Assembly (NCBI RefSeq): GCF_932274485.2
Contig: NC_065881.2
Span: forward strand, 81,284,702 to 81,348,701
Direction of reading: 5' to 3'
Length of the DNA stretch: 64,000 bases
From: Patella vulgata
Taxonomy: Eukaryota; Mollusca; Gastropoda; Patellidae
The notes under the pieces: model-generated
What the model was told of the DNA's origin: nothing
Database searches by the model: none
The model's input: the letters and a program-made list of their open reading frames with translations, nothing else
Position numbers and translations under genes: made by a program
Part shown: positions 31,590-42,755 of the stretch, one piece after another
Layout of the letters: each line of letters starts with the position of its first letter
Numbering within the stretch: the stretch's first letter is position 1

Positions 31590-31830
31590 CCTACACTACA
31601 TGAAGATCTGACAAGTTATAGCGATAGGTCACGTCAGGGGTCAAAAGACCGACTTATGACCCTATGACATCAGACATTTGATTAACCAATCAGCATTGAT
31701 GTTACTAGTGCCAAGTGGATTACCCACAGTTCCGTGAATTAACACGCCTAAAGCTCGCCGTAACAGACCGTTTCATTGGCTTATCCCTAACACCATTCAG
31801 AACACGAGTTAGATAACAACTCTTCCAGAT
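31590..31830 (+). repeat. Dispersed repeat R3, uninterrupted copy
   Basis: CTACACTACATGAAGATCTG, AACCAATCAGC, ACAGTTCCGTG and CAGAACACGAGTTAGATAAC all recur, inverted, around the gypsy element (about 42460-42487 and 47284-47500). This copy lacks the gypsy insertion. Its class is unknown. Confidence 0.65.
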
Positions 31831-31839
31831 CCAAGTGAA

Positions 31840-33020
31840 GTAAAGACAAGTAAAACGAAATTTTGAACTATAAAAACGAAACGAAATAAGATCTGTGTTT
31901 TAACCAGATTGGTCAAACTTGTGATATATGGAATTAGAAGTGGTCGGAACAGACACGAACATTGGTTACATTTTTCACATTAAAATTCTGTCTAAGAGCA
32001 GCAAGCCACTGTTACTGTTTTCGGCGCAATTGCACTTTCGCACCTCTTCCAGTACCAGTTCCCGTGGTCCTAGTACTAGAGACTTGAAGTTGGCAGGGAA
32101 TGTGGTACTATTTCAGTAACGCACGTCTACCAGTTACCGTGATCGTATAGACTTGACATTTTCAGACGATGTTCACGGGGACTAACCATGACCTCACATC
32201 AAATTTTAGCCGAATCGGTCAATAACATTTTATTTTACCGTATTTTAGCTTCTACCAAGAGAAAAGATTATCAGATTTTGACGTCATTTTGTTTGTTGAC
32301 TATTTAGACTTGAATAACAAGGCCTTAAAAACGGTTTCGACACACTGTGCTTACTGCCTGCAGTTCATAATAATAATTATAATTTTCGTATATTTTAAGT
32401 TCTGCGCTAAGCCATTTTATACAAACGACTTTTTGGTGTTGATCCCTTGGCTTGGGCTTTAATTACGTGTGAATATTGCCGTGACCTTGACTTTTACTTC
32501 AAATTTCCCATCGAGCTCGGGGCCTTTGCGCTATGTGTGCTATGTCCCCATAATTGCTTGCTGTCCGGGATGAAAGCAGAGAAAATGTCCCTCAGAAAAG
32601 ATGATTGGTTACTTAATATTCTAAGAAGGGTTGGGGAATTTATAATATTTTCGTAACGCCACACTTTACAATAATAAGTTCCTTTTCTGAATGATGTCGG
32701 CCTACGAAAGTTCAGCCAGTCAAGTCGTCCACATGAAAAATCTGGTTAAGTCGTCCACACCCGTTGGTGGAGTCGTCCACACGACCACACATATGGAAAT
32801 AAATTATTTACAAAGAAATACGTGTGAAAAAGTATCAGATTTAGTGAAAAAAAATTGTATTTTATTATGCCTGTAACAAGGCTATATTGTACCAACGTAC
32901 AGGGGGGGGGGGGGGCTCTTGAGAACGCTGTATGGAGAGTTAACTGTGTATATATCATACTAGAAATACAAAAAGGTCAAATTAACGGACTGTGATATTA
33001 AGAGGTAATCGAAATAACCG
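31840..33020. other. Gene-free stretch
   Basis: No gene was recognised. The motif GTCGTCCACA appears three times between 32725 and 32790, and a G-run lies near 32901-32914. Confidence 0.4.
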
Positions 33021-33029
33021 GATATACTG

Positions 33030-33355
33030 ATCACCGGAAATCACTTATAAACACCGGAATTCACTTCGCAAAATATCAGAATTCGCCCGCAGGGCCTTCC
33101 TATTTACATATATTTTGCATTAATAATGAGTTACTTAAAATCACTAAAAATCACAGGAATTCACCTTGGAAACATAAACAAAGAATTTACTTTTAAAATA
33201 TCGGAATGCGCACTGAAGACCTTACCATTTACTAATATTTTGCATTGATAATAAATTACTTTGAACACCGAAAACCACCGGAATTCACATTGAGAAAATC
33301 GGAATTCGCCCCCAAAACAGTTGTATTTATTTATATTTTGAATTAAATCCTCCTA
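33030..33355. repeat. Degenerate tandem repeat, about 100-125 bp unit, three units
   Basis: CACCGGAATTCACTT-type and ATATTTTGCATT(A/G)ATAAT words recur near 33055/33113, 33153/33238 and 33277/33333. A further CACCGGAATTCACTTG stands alone near 33602. Confidence 0.6.
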
Positions 33356-33369
33356 CAAAACTAATTTAT

Positions 33370-34199
33370 TTTAAATGTATAATATATACGGGCCCCTAAT
33401 AACTATTTTGATTTCTGCACAGACTTGCAGAAGGTGCTGTAGGTGTATTTATTTGAAAGACTACCAGAATTAATTTCAAATGTATGATAACGTAGGTTAC
33501 ATTGTCTAATGAATAACTATTTCGATCTTTCCACAGATTACATGAAATACACGGCCACATACAATAATGTTATGGGTTCCCCCGCTCTAGTTATCATTAT
33601 TCACCGGAATTCACTTGAAAACTACTACATGTAGTACTACTACTTGTCTCAAAAGGCGCACCACCACGCCACACGGATAGTTTAATTTTCCTGGCATTGA
33701 CTCTATAATGCAAGGGCGGATTGAGAAATCAGAGATGGGGGGGGGGGGTGTCACGGAAGGCGAAGCCGAACGTTGCGACCGCCGAAGGCGCGAAGCGCTC
33801 AACACCGGTGTGGGTACATAAGATAAGTTTACAAATATTAGCAGCCCGACTTAGGCAATCTCTTTATACCAGATGAATAACTATGTATTACTTGATGTAC
33901 CACCATAATAGGTAAAGCGAATAGAGGAATATTGGCGAAAAGGGTCAAATTTTCACTATCACAATGAAACCACACCACAGCAATCGCACAAGATACTTTT
34001 AGTCTTTTTACAATCTCGCCTGCACACACCGCAAGGCCCCCAAAAGGCCATACTAGAGTATTTAATCTTTCTACGAGTAGCCATGACAATTGATAAAGAT
34101 ATTAAAGACAACGATTTTTATTATAGCAATAGTTGAAAGTGAGGTGTGGGTAAATGCGATCGAACCATTTGTATCATTTTATGCCCACAGACAGGCGTT
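33370..34199. other. Gene-free stretch with a GC-rich patch
   Basis: A G-run near 33738 precedes a compositionally odd block (33745-33805) containing GAAGGCGAAGCCGAAC and GAAGGCGCGAAGCGC, unlike the AT-rich surroundings. No gene was recognised. Confidence 0.35.
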
Positions 34200-34600
34200 G
34201 CCACAAATGATTCGCAACGCATAATATAATAATGTACGGTAATATGAATGTATATAAACTGATTTACATTCAATCATTTCTGTTTTTATTGTAATTTCTA
34301 ATCAGTTATGTTCGGCGAATAAAGCCACAAGTCTCAATCGAATGGCAATGTCTAGCGTCTGGCTATTAGTATTTTTTGCGCATGCTCTCCAGATAAGGAA
34401 ATGGCGTCACCGTTTGACATGATTTGTGGAATATGTCTAGCTTCGTTCCCTGAGTCCCTTGTTACAAATGGCGCAGAAAGGCATTATGGTGCACGATTCG
34501 TGTATCAATGCTAAACTGTTTATTTTGTCTTAAATATTGGATATCAGAAGCCCATCTCTTCCCGGTAAGATAACAACATCAATGTTGATTTAAATTGACG
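34200..34600. mobile_element. Fold-back element FB1, one-armed copy
   Basis: It matches the left arm of the 6351 element (ATAAACTGATTTACATTCAA, TCTAGCGTCTGG, TTGTCTTAAATATTGGATAT, ACAACATCAATGTTGATTT). The right arm is absent. Confidence 0.7.
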
Positions 34601-34692
34601 TTTTCGGCATATTCACTTTACATTAACTAGTTTGTAACTATTATAGTGAGAACTTGTAGCTCTGTATCTAATCTCCCATAATGCCTATTTAA
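34596..34692. mobile_element. TTAA MITE, right-end fragment
   Basis: TATTATAGTGAGAACT, ATCTAATCTCCCATAATG and a closing TTTAA match the right end of the copy at 48982-49386. It abuts the FB1 copy. Confidence 0.6.
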
Positions 34693-34869
34693 GTGAGAGA
34701 GGTGAAACTTGGTGTATAGTTTTATCACATCAATACATTGACTAAGTTCGATAATGAGCATTCTCTGCTTATGGCATACCCGGCGGAGTGAACACACCCA
34801 AGAACTAGTGATACTCGTTTTAAGTTTCATCTAAATTGAATAAAACTGTGACCTGGATGATCCGCAACA

Positions 34870-35180
34870 TGGGTATTACATGCTTTTATTATACTATTTT
34901 CGTAAAGAGGAGTGGCTATTTGACGGGAAAGTTCCATTTTGAGGAAATAATTATGGTGTAACGGTGATATATTTGAACAGTTTTGAAAATAAGATACTAA
35001 TTGTGACCTCTAGAGGGACAAGGCTAAATACGTGATATTTCGGACAATCAGGGGGGTCATAATCCCGAAAGTTACGGTCCAATACGCGCCAATAACGAAA
35101 GGAACCCAGATCTATGGGATATAAATATGTAATTTAAGTTTCATTAAAATTGGATAAAAAAAAATTCGAAACGCTGGAAT
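34870..35180. repeat. Old dispersed repeat, related to 31200-31410 and 26630-26770
   Basis: The shared order of words (GGTGTAA.GGTGA, TATTTGAACAG, TTGTGACCTC, CGTGATATTTC, AGGAACCCAGATCT, TTTCATTAAAATTGGATAAA) links these stretches. They are too diverged for me to set boundaries or class. Confidence 0.45.
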
Positions 35181-35221
35181 TCGTCAAGCTCACGAAATTT
35201 GACAATTCACAATTCATGATG

Positions 35222-35870
35222 CCACACTGAACTTTTTTAAAGAGAGAAATCCAACACCCCGTTTGATTTCAATTTTCTTATGAAATAATAGGATCACATT
35301 ATGATTGAATTTCATTGATGCAAGAAGGCATAAATTGTGATATAACATATGTCTATATTATCATTTCCGTCTTTGAATGCCCATCCTACCCCACCATCTG
35401 ATGATAAAGCACACATCATGATTATTCCGCCTAATCTTCATAATTCTAAAAGTGATGTTTCTGTTTTACTCGCACGCCACAAGTATGCAGGTTGAAGAAG
35501 ACATTGGATTTTAGCCCAATCCGAAGGACTAAACACTCAGCATACTCACAAGTTCACTGAACGACCTTGGCCCCGATGCAAATGGCTGTTGAATTACCAT
35601 AGAAATACCCCACCGGCATTAAAAATAAATAATAATGCTACATAATAAACCCTCGAAATACAGAAAACGAAACTTACCTTGTTCTAGTAATGATGATACT
35701 GCTAGATGATTTAATGAAAATTTGACTGGTATTTATATAAGTATAGAAACAGGATTTAACTAAACGGAGTAACATGTACGTTGAAATACACCTGTATAAA
35801 AACAACCTTATTTCAAAAGTTAATACATAAATTTATCTACCACTCAGTTTGATAGTGAACATTTTATGCT
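35222..35870 (+). repeat. Dispersed repeat R1, plus-oriented arm
   Basis: Colinear with 41040-42000 and inverted to 36246-36992: TTTCATTGATGCAA, CAGGTTGAAGAAGAC, ATTACCATAGAAATACCCCA, CTTACCTTGTTCTAGTAATG, AGATGATTTAATGAAA. With the next copy it forms a large inverted repeat. Class unknown. Confidence 0.75.
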
Positions 35871-36245
35871 TAGAAAAGGTATAGATGATCAGTTTGATTG
35901 GTGGATAATTTTGATAAAGATAAATATGCAATTAATTAATGTGTCAGCTATTTATTTTGTAATTTCGGTGCGGGACATCAGCCTCGCTATTAGCTTGTTT
36001 CACGTACGCGACAGCGATCTATTCGTACATAACTAACGTACGAAAATTAAATGGTCGCTAGCTTTTTTTCGGTCTGTCGTTAGATTGACCAGGGGGAAAA
36101 CAACAAAATATCACTCTAGTTAAATCAAAGTAGAACCAAAGCAACGTTATCGTGTTCCAAAGTCTCAACCAATCACATTGCTTATCTCTGCTTAACCTCA
36201 GTGGAAAAGCGCATGGCCGAACACTGTCAAGGCATTCACCTAATA

Positions 36246-36992
36246 TATTTCTGACACTAGGCTCAATTATGTATAATGATATTTTCTAATGAAATCGACA
36301 CTTTTTGTCTGTTTTTCACAACTGAGTATAAAGGTATCACAGAATAGGCACATGTCGACAATAAGTTTTGACAACTTCACTGATAGAACGACACAATGTA
36401 CATGAGGTACAGATTGATCGTGTGGTAGATAAATTAGGATATTAACTTCTGAAATCAGGTTTCACACATTAAGGTGTATTATAAATTAGTTCTTAGCGCT
36501 ACTTCAACAAACATGTTACTCTGTTTTGTTACATCCTGTTTCTATACTTATATAAATACAAGTCAAACTTTCATTAAATCATCTAGCAGTATCATCATTA
36601 CTAGAACAAGGTTAGTTTTGTTTTCTGTATTTCGGGGGTTTATTATTTATTGTTATTTTATTTTTATGGCGGGTGGGGTGCCTTTTAAATCGGGGCCAAG
36701 ATTGTTCAGTGAACTTGTGGGTATGCTGAGCGTTTAGTCCCTCGGATTGGCTAAAAGACCGAGGTCTTCCTCAACCTGCATACTTGTGGCGTGCAAGACG
36801 TGTACTTTATCATTTATCATTGGATGGTTAGGTGGGATGGGCATTCAAAGTGCGAGTTAATGATATCGACATATGTAATATCACAATTAAAGCTTTGCAT
36901 CAATGAAATTGAATCACAGCGTGATCCTATTAATTCATGATAAAAATTGACGGGGTGTTGGACTTCTCTCTTTATAAAGCTCAGTGTGTATG
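36246..36992 (-). repeat. Dispersed repeat R1, minus-oriented copy
   Basis: The inverted partner of 35222-35870. It extends further at its outer end, through GTGTGGTAGATAAATT to TATTTCTGACACTAGG, a segment otherwise seen at 41800-42000. It contains open frames but no recognisable protein. Confidence 0.75.
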
Positions 36993-37271
36993 TATGCTTA
37001 AGTAATTGGAAGACGATGATGGCATATAGCATGCAGTGTCAACTGTCAAATATCCTAAACAGGAACCTGGCAACCTCCCTCCCACAAATTCCTGGATCCG
37101 CCACATGCCCGTCTTCATACCCACCTTTGAATCTTTGGTATCACAGGCTTGTGATCATTTACAAAGGTATAAATATTCTAAAATGTATGTTCAGTCTTGT
37201 TAACCGAACAACTAAATGCTGTTGCTAGCCAGAACCAGACGATGGAGGCTTTATCCAGTTGATTTTAAGAC

Positions 37272-37518
37272 CAACAATGGTTAACGCGTGCGTGTTGCAT
37301 CATAAGGTCTGTCATTGATTCCAGTAGCATAGTTTCGATTCCCCGCGTGACAAGGAGTTGGGTCGCCTGTTCAACCTCGTGGGTTTTCTCCGGCTTCCTC
37401 CCACTGATAAAGACCCCTACGGGCAAGCGAATTAATGAAATAAAATCGAACAATATGGTAGTCCCGAAATGATCTAGTTGGTGTCAAGTGGACGTCAAAC
37501 CCCATTTCTCTCTTTCTT
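37272..37518 (+). mobile_element. SINE-A, near full length
   Basis: AATGGTTAACGCG, GGTCTGTCATTGATTCC, TTTCGATTCCCC, then core and GACGTCAAACCCCATTTCTC. The first bases of the head are eroded. Confidence 0.8.
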
Positions 37519-37844
37519 TGTTTATCTATGGTTGTAGCCGGGTTGTTACTATCAATATGCTCATGTATAGTGTTAAAAGATACATAACAAGCTTAAACTA
37601 TTTACTGCCTGAAACAGTTCAAAACAACCCATACTCCATATTCTGATGTACCGTCTCTAAATCTACTTTGGAATCTTTTAATCTTCGCTTTTGGCTGTGA
37701 TAACCCTTTAGGATTTATGATGTTCGAGATCTATCATTATAAATTCAAGTAGTAATAACTTTTATTTTAATCCCTTCAAAGACCTGTGGCACTGAACATT
37801 AATGGAGAGTGAATGTTATAAAAATAAATCATTTATTATTTCAG

Positions 37845-38027
37845 ATGAAATTATTGGCTTGTGTTCTGATTTTCGGACTACTTTCTGTCTGTACAGATGC
37901 ATGGCGCGCTCGTGCTCGTGTGCGTGTGCCACGAGTCCCGTCAATCCCACGAATCCCAAGCACTCGAATCCCGCAAATCCCACGAATCCCACCCATAAAA
38001 CGAGATGTGGTTCAAGACGCACAGTAA
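37845..38027 (+). CDS. Small secreted Pro/Arg-rich cationic peptide precursor
   Basis: 60 residues starting at an ATG directly after an acceptor (TTATTATTTCAG), so a 5' non-coding exon lies upstream. Residues 1-19 (MKLLACVLIFGLLSVCTDA) form a clear signal peptide. Residues 20-51 begin W-R and hold eight Arg and eight Pro with no acidic residue, as alternating R-x and IP/RIP units. K52-R53 is a dibasic site, followed by a short acidic tail (DVVQDAQ). The stop is followed at once by AAG|GTAAAG, a donor, so a 3' non-coding exon is likely; 38945 to about 39140, after TTTTTTTTTGGCAG and ending near AATAAA at 39130, is a candidate. The layout fits a prepropeptide: a proline/arginine-rich antimicrobial peptide or a secreted neuropeptide-like product. 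I do not recognise the family. Confidence 0.72.
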   Translation: MKLLACVLIFGLLSVCTDAWRARARVRVPRVPSIPRIPSTRIPQIPRIPPIKRDVVQDAQ

Positions 38028-38214
38028 GGTAAAGCTGGTTTTGATTATATTTTCTTTAATACTATTTATCTGGAACGTTTTGTCTTCTGGATACTTTGAA
38101 TTGTATTTGCTTTATCCAAACTGTTATATGTTGCTGGGTAATTAGCAGTCTATGAGCATTTCATTGTCAATGTAATCAATAACATTCCAATTACGTTGTC
38201 AATCTAATCATTAC

Positions 38215-38458
38215 GATATTAGTATTTGCAATTGGCCATTACATGTAATTAGGAGTGTAATAAATTACTTTTGCAGTCATCCATTACTTATTAAATGACC
38301 ATTGCTTCAAAACATACAGTCATTACATTAGTATTTGATATTAGTATTTGCAATTGGCCATTATGTCACTAGGAGTGTAATAAATTACCTTTGCAGTCAT
38401 CCATTACTTATTACATGACCATTGCTTCAAAACATACAGTCATTACATTTCATTACCC
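38215..38458. repeat. 122-bp tandem duplication, two copies
   Basis: GATATTAGTATTTGCAATTG starts each copy at 38215 and 38337; the copies differ at a few bases. They lie in the putative intron of the secreted peptide gene. Short ATTACCC repeats follow. Confidence 0.85.
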
Positions 38459-39208
38459 ATTACACATTACCCATTTCATTACCCATTACCCCAGCATTGA
38501 ACTGCCTATAAGATCGGGATCTGCGTAGTATAGAATGTTCGTATCGTCCTGTTTCCTCCCGTATCGCCCTGTTTTCTCCTTCAATGCATACTGAACTAAT
38601 CTTTAATACACTCGCTTTACTATTCATTCCAAATTTCTTTGGGTCAATATTGTCTCAATGAATTCGGACAGGTTTTAACACATTGTTTAAAAGTTCTGCC
38701 GGTTCTCGTACACGAGGCAGAGCCTGCTTCCTCTTTCTAGAACATAGAACATTAGACAACTGTGAAATAAATAAATGTGTTCCCTAACTATATATTGACA
38801 TACTCTTTATTCAGTTCCTGAATTGTGTTTATATTATGTTGGTTGTGAAAGACTGTGGGTTGTCTCTGCTGTTTCATATACTATTTTAATTGTCTAGTAC
38901 ATGTACAGAGACTAAATTATGTTTCTATAATTTTTTTTTGGCAGATGAACTGTGACCTCAGAATAACGATTTGACCTGGCTATGTCCTCGGAAAAACGGT
39001 ATTGATAGTGATAAATATTTGACCCATGACATCGGAATAACGACCTGGCTATATGTCCCCGGATTAACGACATTGAAATTACAATTAATTTATATGATAA
39101 AGCTGTATTGATCATCTTGACTGCATCAAAATAAATCAAATATTATATTTGACATTATGTGTGTTTTTGTTAGTTATGTTTATGCAACAATTACGTTTTG
39201 GGAGATGA

Positions 39209-39418
39209 GGGGGGATGGATGGCTTATTGATTAGCGCGTGCACGTTGTATCATAAGGTCTGTCATTGATTTACTGGTGTGGTTTCGATTCCCCGATTATT
39301 CGTCACGTGGAGTAGGGGGGTCGTCTTTCCAAATTCGTGGGTTTTCTACGGGCTCCGGTTTCATCCCACTGCTAAGGAACCCTACGCACAAAAGTATTAT
39401 AAAATTAAACCATATGGG
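39209..39418 (+). mobile_element. SINE-A, diverged, 3' end lost
   Basis: GGATGGATGGCTTATTGATT, TCATAAGGTCTGTCATTGAT, GGTTTCGATTCCCC and the core are present. It ends near TTAAACCATATGG without the terminal tail. Confidence 0.75.
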
Positions 39419-39593
39419 GGTGCAGACCTCAGCAGAAATATTAGTTATTTCGCTCTGAGGCAAAGTTCCGCAGGAGTAATATCACTTATTCCGCTCCTGG
39501 CAAGCAAGATCTCCGGAGTAGAGTTTCGTCTTTTGGTGACGGGCGTTTCTAAAATATACGGGAATTGTTCGTTTAAGTAAAGTAATGAGTTTA

Positions 39594-39711
39594 TTGGCGG
39601 GATTTGTGGGATTCGAATGCTTGGGATTCGTGGCACACGACCACGAACGCGCCATGCCTCTGTATAGACAGAAAGTAGTCCGAAAATCAGAACACCAACC
39701 AATAATTTCAT
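39594..39711 (-). pseudogene. Inverted paralogue of the secreted peptide gene, 3' part replaced
   Basis: From ATG at 39711, again directly after an acceptor (TTATTTTAG), the sequence encodes MKLLVGVLIFGLLSVYTEA, then a W-R start and VPRIPSIRIPQIPPI. Similarity ends at about 39594, before the KR site and acidic tail. The frame runs on to 39445 through unrelated sequence (containing TKRR). The upstream non-coding flank (about 39712-39810) is also shared with 37740-37844. It could be a truncated copy or a functional variant with a new C-terminus. Confidence 0.65.
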
Positions 39712-39774
39712 CTAAAATAATAATGGATTTATTTTAATAACATTCACTCTCCATTAATGTTCAGTGCCACATGT

Positions 39775-39872
39775 CCTTGACGGGATTAAAATAAAACTTA
39801 TTACTACTTGACTATATACTTATTAGTGACGTATATAGTCAAGTAGTAAGTTTTATTTAATCCCTTCAAGTC
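39775..39872. repeat. Short palindrome upstream of the peptide paralogue
   Basis: Arms containing ACTACTTGACTATATA and TATATAGTCAAGTAGT, extended by AAAATAAAACTT/AAGTTTTATTT and the GGGATT/AATCCC words, face each other around about 12 bp. The same AGTAGTAATAACTTTTATTT word precedes the 37.8-kb gene once. Confidence 0.75.
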
Positions 39873-41039
39873 ACAAGTGCCTATGTTATTTATTATTATT
39901 AAATATAATATACCAATTTCCAGAAATGTTAGGTCTAAATTCTAAATATGGGACAGCGTGGCTAGAGAGGGTATACTGAAATTTACAATGCAAGATAAGG
40001 ATGGGACATTTTTATCAACAAACGATGGACAATCAAAGTCGTCTGGCCATCGTGACCCACAAGGTAAAGAATATCGCTTTCTATGGTCAACATAGGCACG
40101 GGGTGTTTAAACAAAAGAATCGGAAAAGAAGAAATATACTAGAACTACGAAGCGGTACTGACGTGTTTCGGCTAAATGCGTTACGTCGCGTCATCATTTC
40201 GCTTTTCAAGACTTTAATAGCCTTTATCACCCAATAATACATTCTGCAGTAGATATCGCTTGCGTGATATATTTCATAATCTACTACGATATCTCCTTGG
40301 GAGATATCGCTTTACATGAATTTGATTGGTCAGTTGAAAAGGAACTACTTTTTTGTTTATGTTCAAAGAACAATTCATTTATTATTAAAGTAACTTTTTT
40401 TATTATTAAAAATAAACGATTATTATTCAATTGACATTGATGGAAACACTGGGTCAATATAAAGGACTTTGCAATGGTTGAATTCATTGACGTCATATAT
40501 GACGTCAATGGTTGAATTGCTGTCAAAAAATTATATACCACTACGCCGTAATGTTCAGTAAAAGTGAAATCTACAGCAAAGAATTATTTTATCTATTTGT
40601 GCATGTAAGAAGGGATTGGGTGATAAATAAAATCTCCTACTCGTCTTTTTTGATATAAAAAAATAACAACACTCGTCGATAAAGTAAAAAAAAACTTTGA
40701 AATTCTTTATGCACATCGGGCGACACTACCACAGATCTATAGGCCTCTTACAAGTAATACAATTATTATCGAGTATAGTAACATCAAGTATCTAAAGCGG
40801 TGGTTGTCAGCCTTTTTTTGCCAACGGCACACCTTGGAACACATGAAAAAAATAGCGGCACACCTGGCTAAATATATATGAAAAATATTTGAATTTTGCA
40901 AAATAAAAACATTGTAAGACAGAAGGAATACAACCGTAGACAGAAACTAGTCATAGACAGATATAATGACTCTAAATAAAGAAAAACAGAGTAAACACCA
41001 GAGAATACTCAATTGGGATCACGTGGTTTTTCACACTGC
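39873..41039. other. Gene-free stretch with a hAT-like end
   Basis: No gene was recognised. Near 40796 the words GCGGTGGTTGTCAGCCTTTT then GCCAACGGCACACC resemble the terminal sequence common in hAT-type MITEs, but I found no partner end. Confidence 0.35.
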
Positions 41040-42000
41040 CTTAGTGTGATCCAATTTCATTGATGCAATTGTAATATCAGTTATGTCTATATCATTACCT
41101 CGCATATCATTGCCCGCCCCATTCCACCAACTGATGATAAAGGATAAAGCGCACAACCGTGACACTTTTCTCATAACAAGTGTTGTTTCACAAATTCTTA
41201 TGTAGCGGAGCAGGAGCGGGGACGGGGGCGGGAGTATAGCCCGCTTCCTGGATCCGCCCCTGTGGTAAACATAAAAAATATTCGACCTAATCTTTATAAT
41301 TCAAACTGGTGTTTTCGTTTTACTTGCACGTCACAGGTACGCAGGTTGGGGAAGACCTCGGTGTTTTGCCCGATCCGAAAGACTAACCGCTCAGCATACC
41401 ACATATGTTCACTGAAGCCCCTTGGCCCCGATTCAAATGGCTGTTGAATTACCATAGAAATACCCCAACCCGCAATAAAAGTAAACAATAATAATAAATA
41501 ATAAATTCAGAAAACGAAACTTACCTTGTTCTAGTAATGATGACACTGCTAGATGATTTAATGAAAGTTTGACTAAGATAAAATCTAAATTTTAGTAATT
41601 TGATTGGATAATATTAGATTGATTTTAGTGCTTAGCCAAACAAAATTAAAGTATCTACTAAAATTTGGATTTTATTTTTAGTTAAGATGTCGAGAAATAG
41701 GGCCCAGGATTTTACAACACTGAGCTTAAAATAGCGCTAAAACCTAATTTATAATACACATTAATAAATGAAACCTTATTTCAGAGGTTAAAACCTTAAT
41801 TTATCTACCACACGATCAATCTGTACTTTTAAAATGTAGATTGTTTCGTTCTATAATAATTGTATTTCCGTGAAGTTTTTGAAAATTTATTGTCGAGGTT
41901 TACTGATTCTGTGATGCAATTATACTCTATTGTGATCGATCTCAGTATCGATCTCATTAGAGAACATCGTTATACATTGTTGACTCTAGTGTCAGAAATA
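41040..42000 (+). repeat. Dispersed repeat R1, longest copy
   Basis: It has the same word order as 35222-35870, then continues through ATTTATCTACCACACGATCA to GTGTCAGAAATA, matching the outer part of the 36246 copy inverted. A small MITE (41572-41682) interrupts it. Confidence 0.75.
41572..41682. mobile_element. Tiny MITE inside R1, about 111 bp
   Basis: Terminal inverted repeats of about 26 bp: the left end contains AAAATCTAAATTTTAGTA and the right end TACTAAAATTTGGATTTT. The R1 copy at 35222 lacks this segment at the matching place. No clear target duplication. Confidence 0.6.
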
Positions 42001-42024
42001 TATGACTTGAGTGCTCAGTTGTTT

Positions 42025-42103
42025 CTCCCACGTAAAAGATCTCTTGGCAGTTGGAATTCGATATAAGAGTAGGTCGTAGCGCCCCTATCCGGGCAAATGT
42101 TTC
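42025..42103 (+). mobile_element. SINE-B internal fragment
   Basis: ACGTAAAAGATCTCTTGGCA, GTTGGAATTCGATATAAGAG and CGGGCAAATGTTTCC match the SINE-B body at 17603. Confidence 0.7.
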
Positions 42104-42487
42104 CTTGATCGTTTTTCAAGGTCTGTAAATTTAAGTACCACCCCTTTCTACTGACCTTCACCTTGCAGATTGATCAATTAAATCATTGATGTCCGTCCCA
42201 GTCCGTACTATTTCCGTATGCAAATGAAGTTCCATATAACTTGTATACATGTATATTCTAATACGCTAAGTTGTATTAAGCATTTGTCTAGTGCAATGTG
42301 CAAATAACAATTATACTGTATTTGTATTATTGAAAAGTGTATTCTGCAAAATAACACTGACATTGATATTGTGGAGCAATGGAAATTGTAAAACTAAAAT
42401 ACGTATTTTGAACTGCTGACATGCATTTTCACCGTGAACATAATATTGATAACGTTATTCTTCCATACTGAAAGAGTTGTTATATAC

Positions 42488-42685
42488 TGTAGCTAGGTAT
42501 AAAGTAATACTGTCCATTGATAAATGTACTTATCTCCCTTTAACCACTAGATTAATTGAAGCGGCCTCGTTCTCATTCTCTATCGAGAAGACTTGTTTTT
42601 CCGCCATTTTATGTTATGCTGATATATCTGTGTCTAGATAAAGTATGTCAAATACTTAAAATGTGTTATTTATGATCAAGTAACA
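42488..42685 (+). repeat. 5' LTR of the gypsy element
   Basis: 198 bp, TG...CA ends, same sequence as the 3' copy. Confidence 0.95.
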
Positions 42686-42755
42686 TGGTGACAGAAGTGT
42701 GGATTTTCCCCTAAGAACATTTTAGGACAACCAATATCACAAGAAAAACAAACAC

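Noticed and set aside
36474-36737. Hydrophobic open frame of 87 residues
   Set aside because: It lies wholly within repeat R1 and is not conserved as a frame in the other R1 copies.
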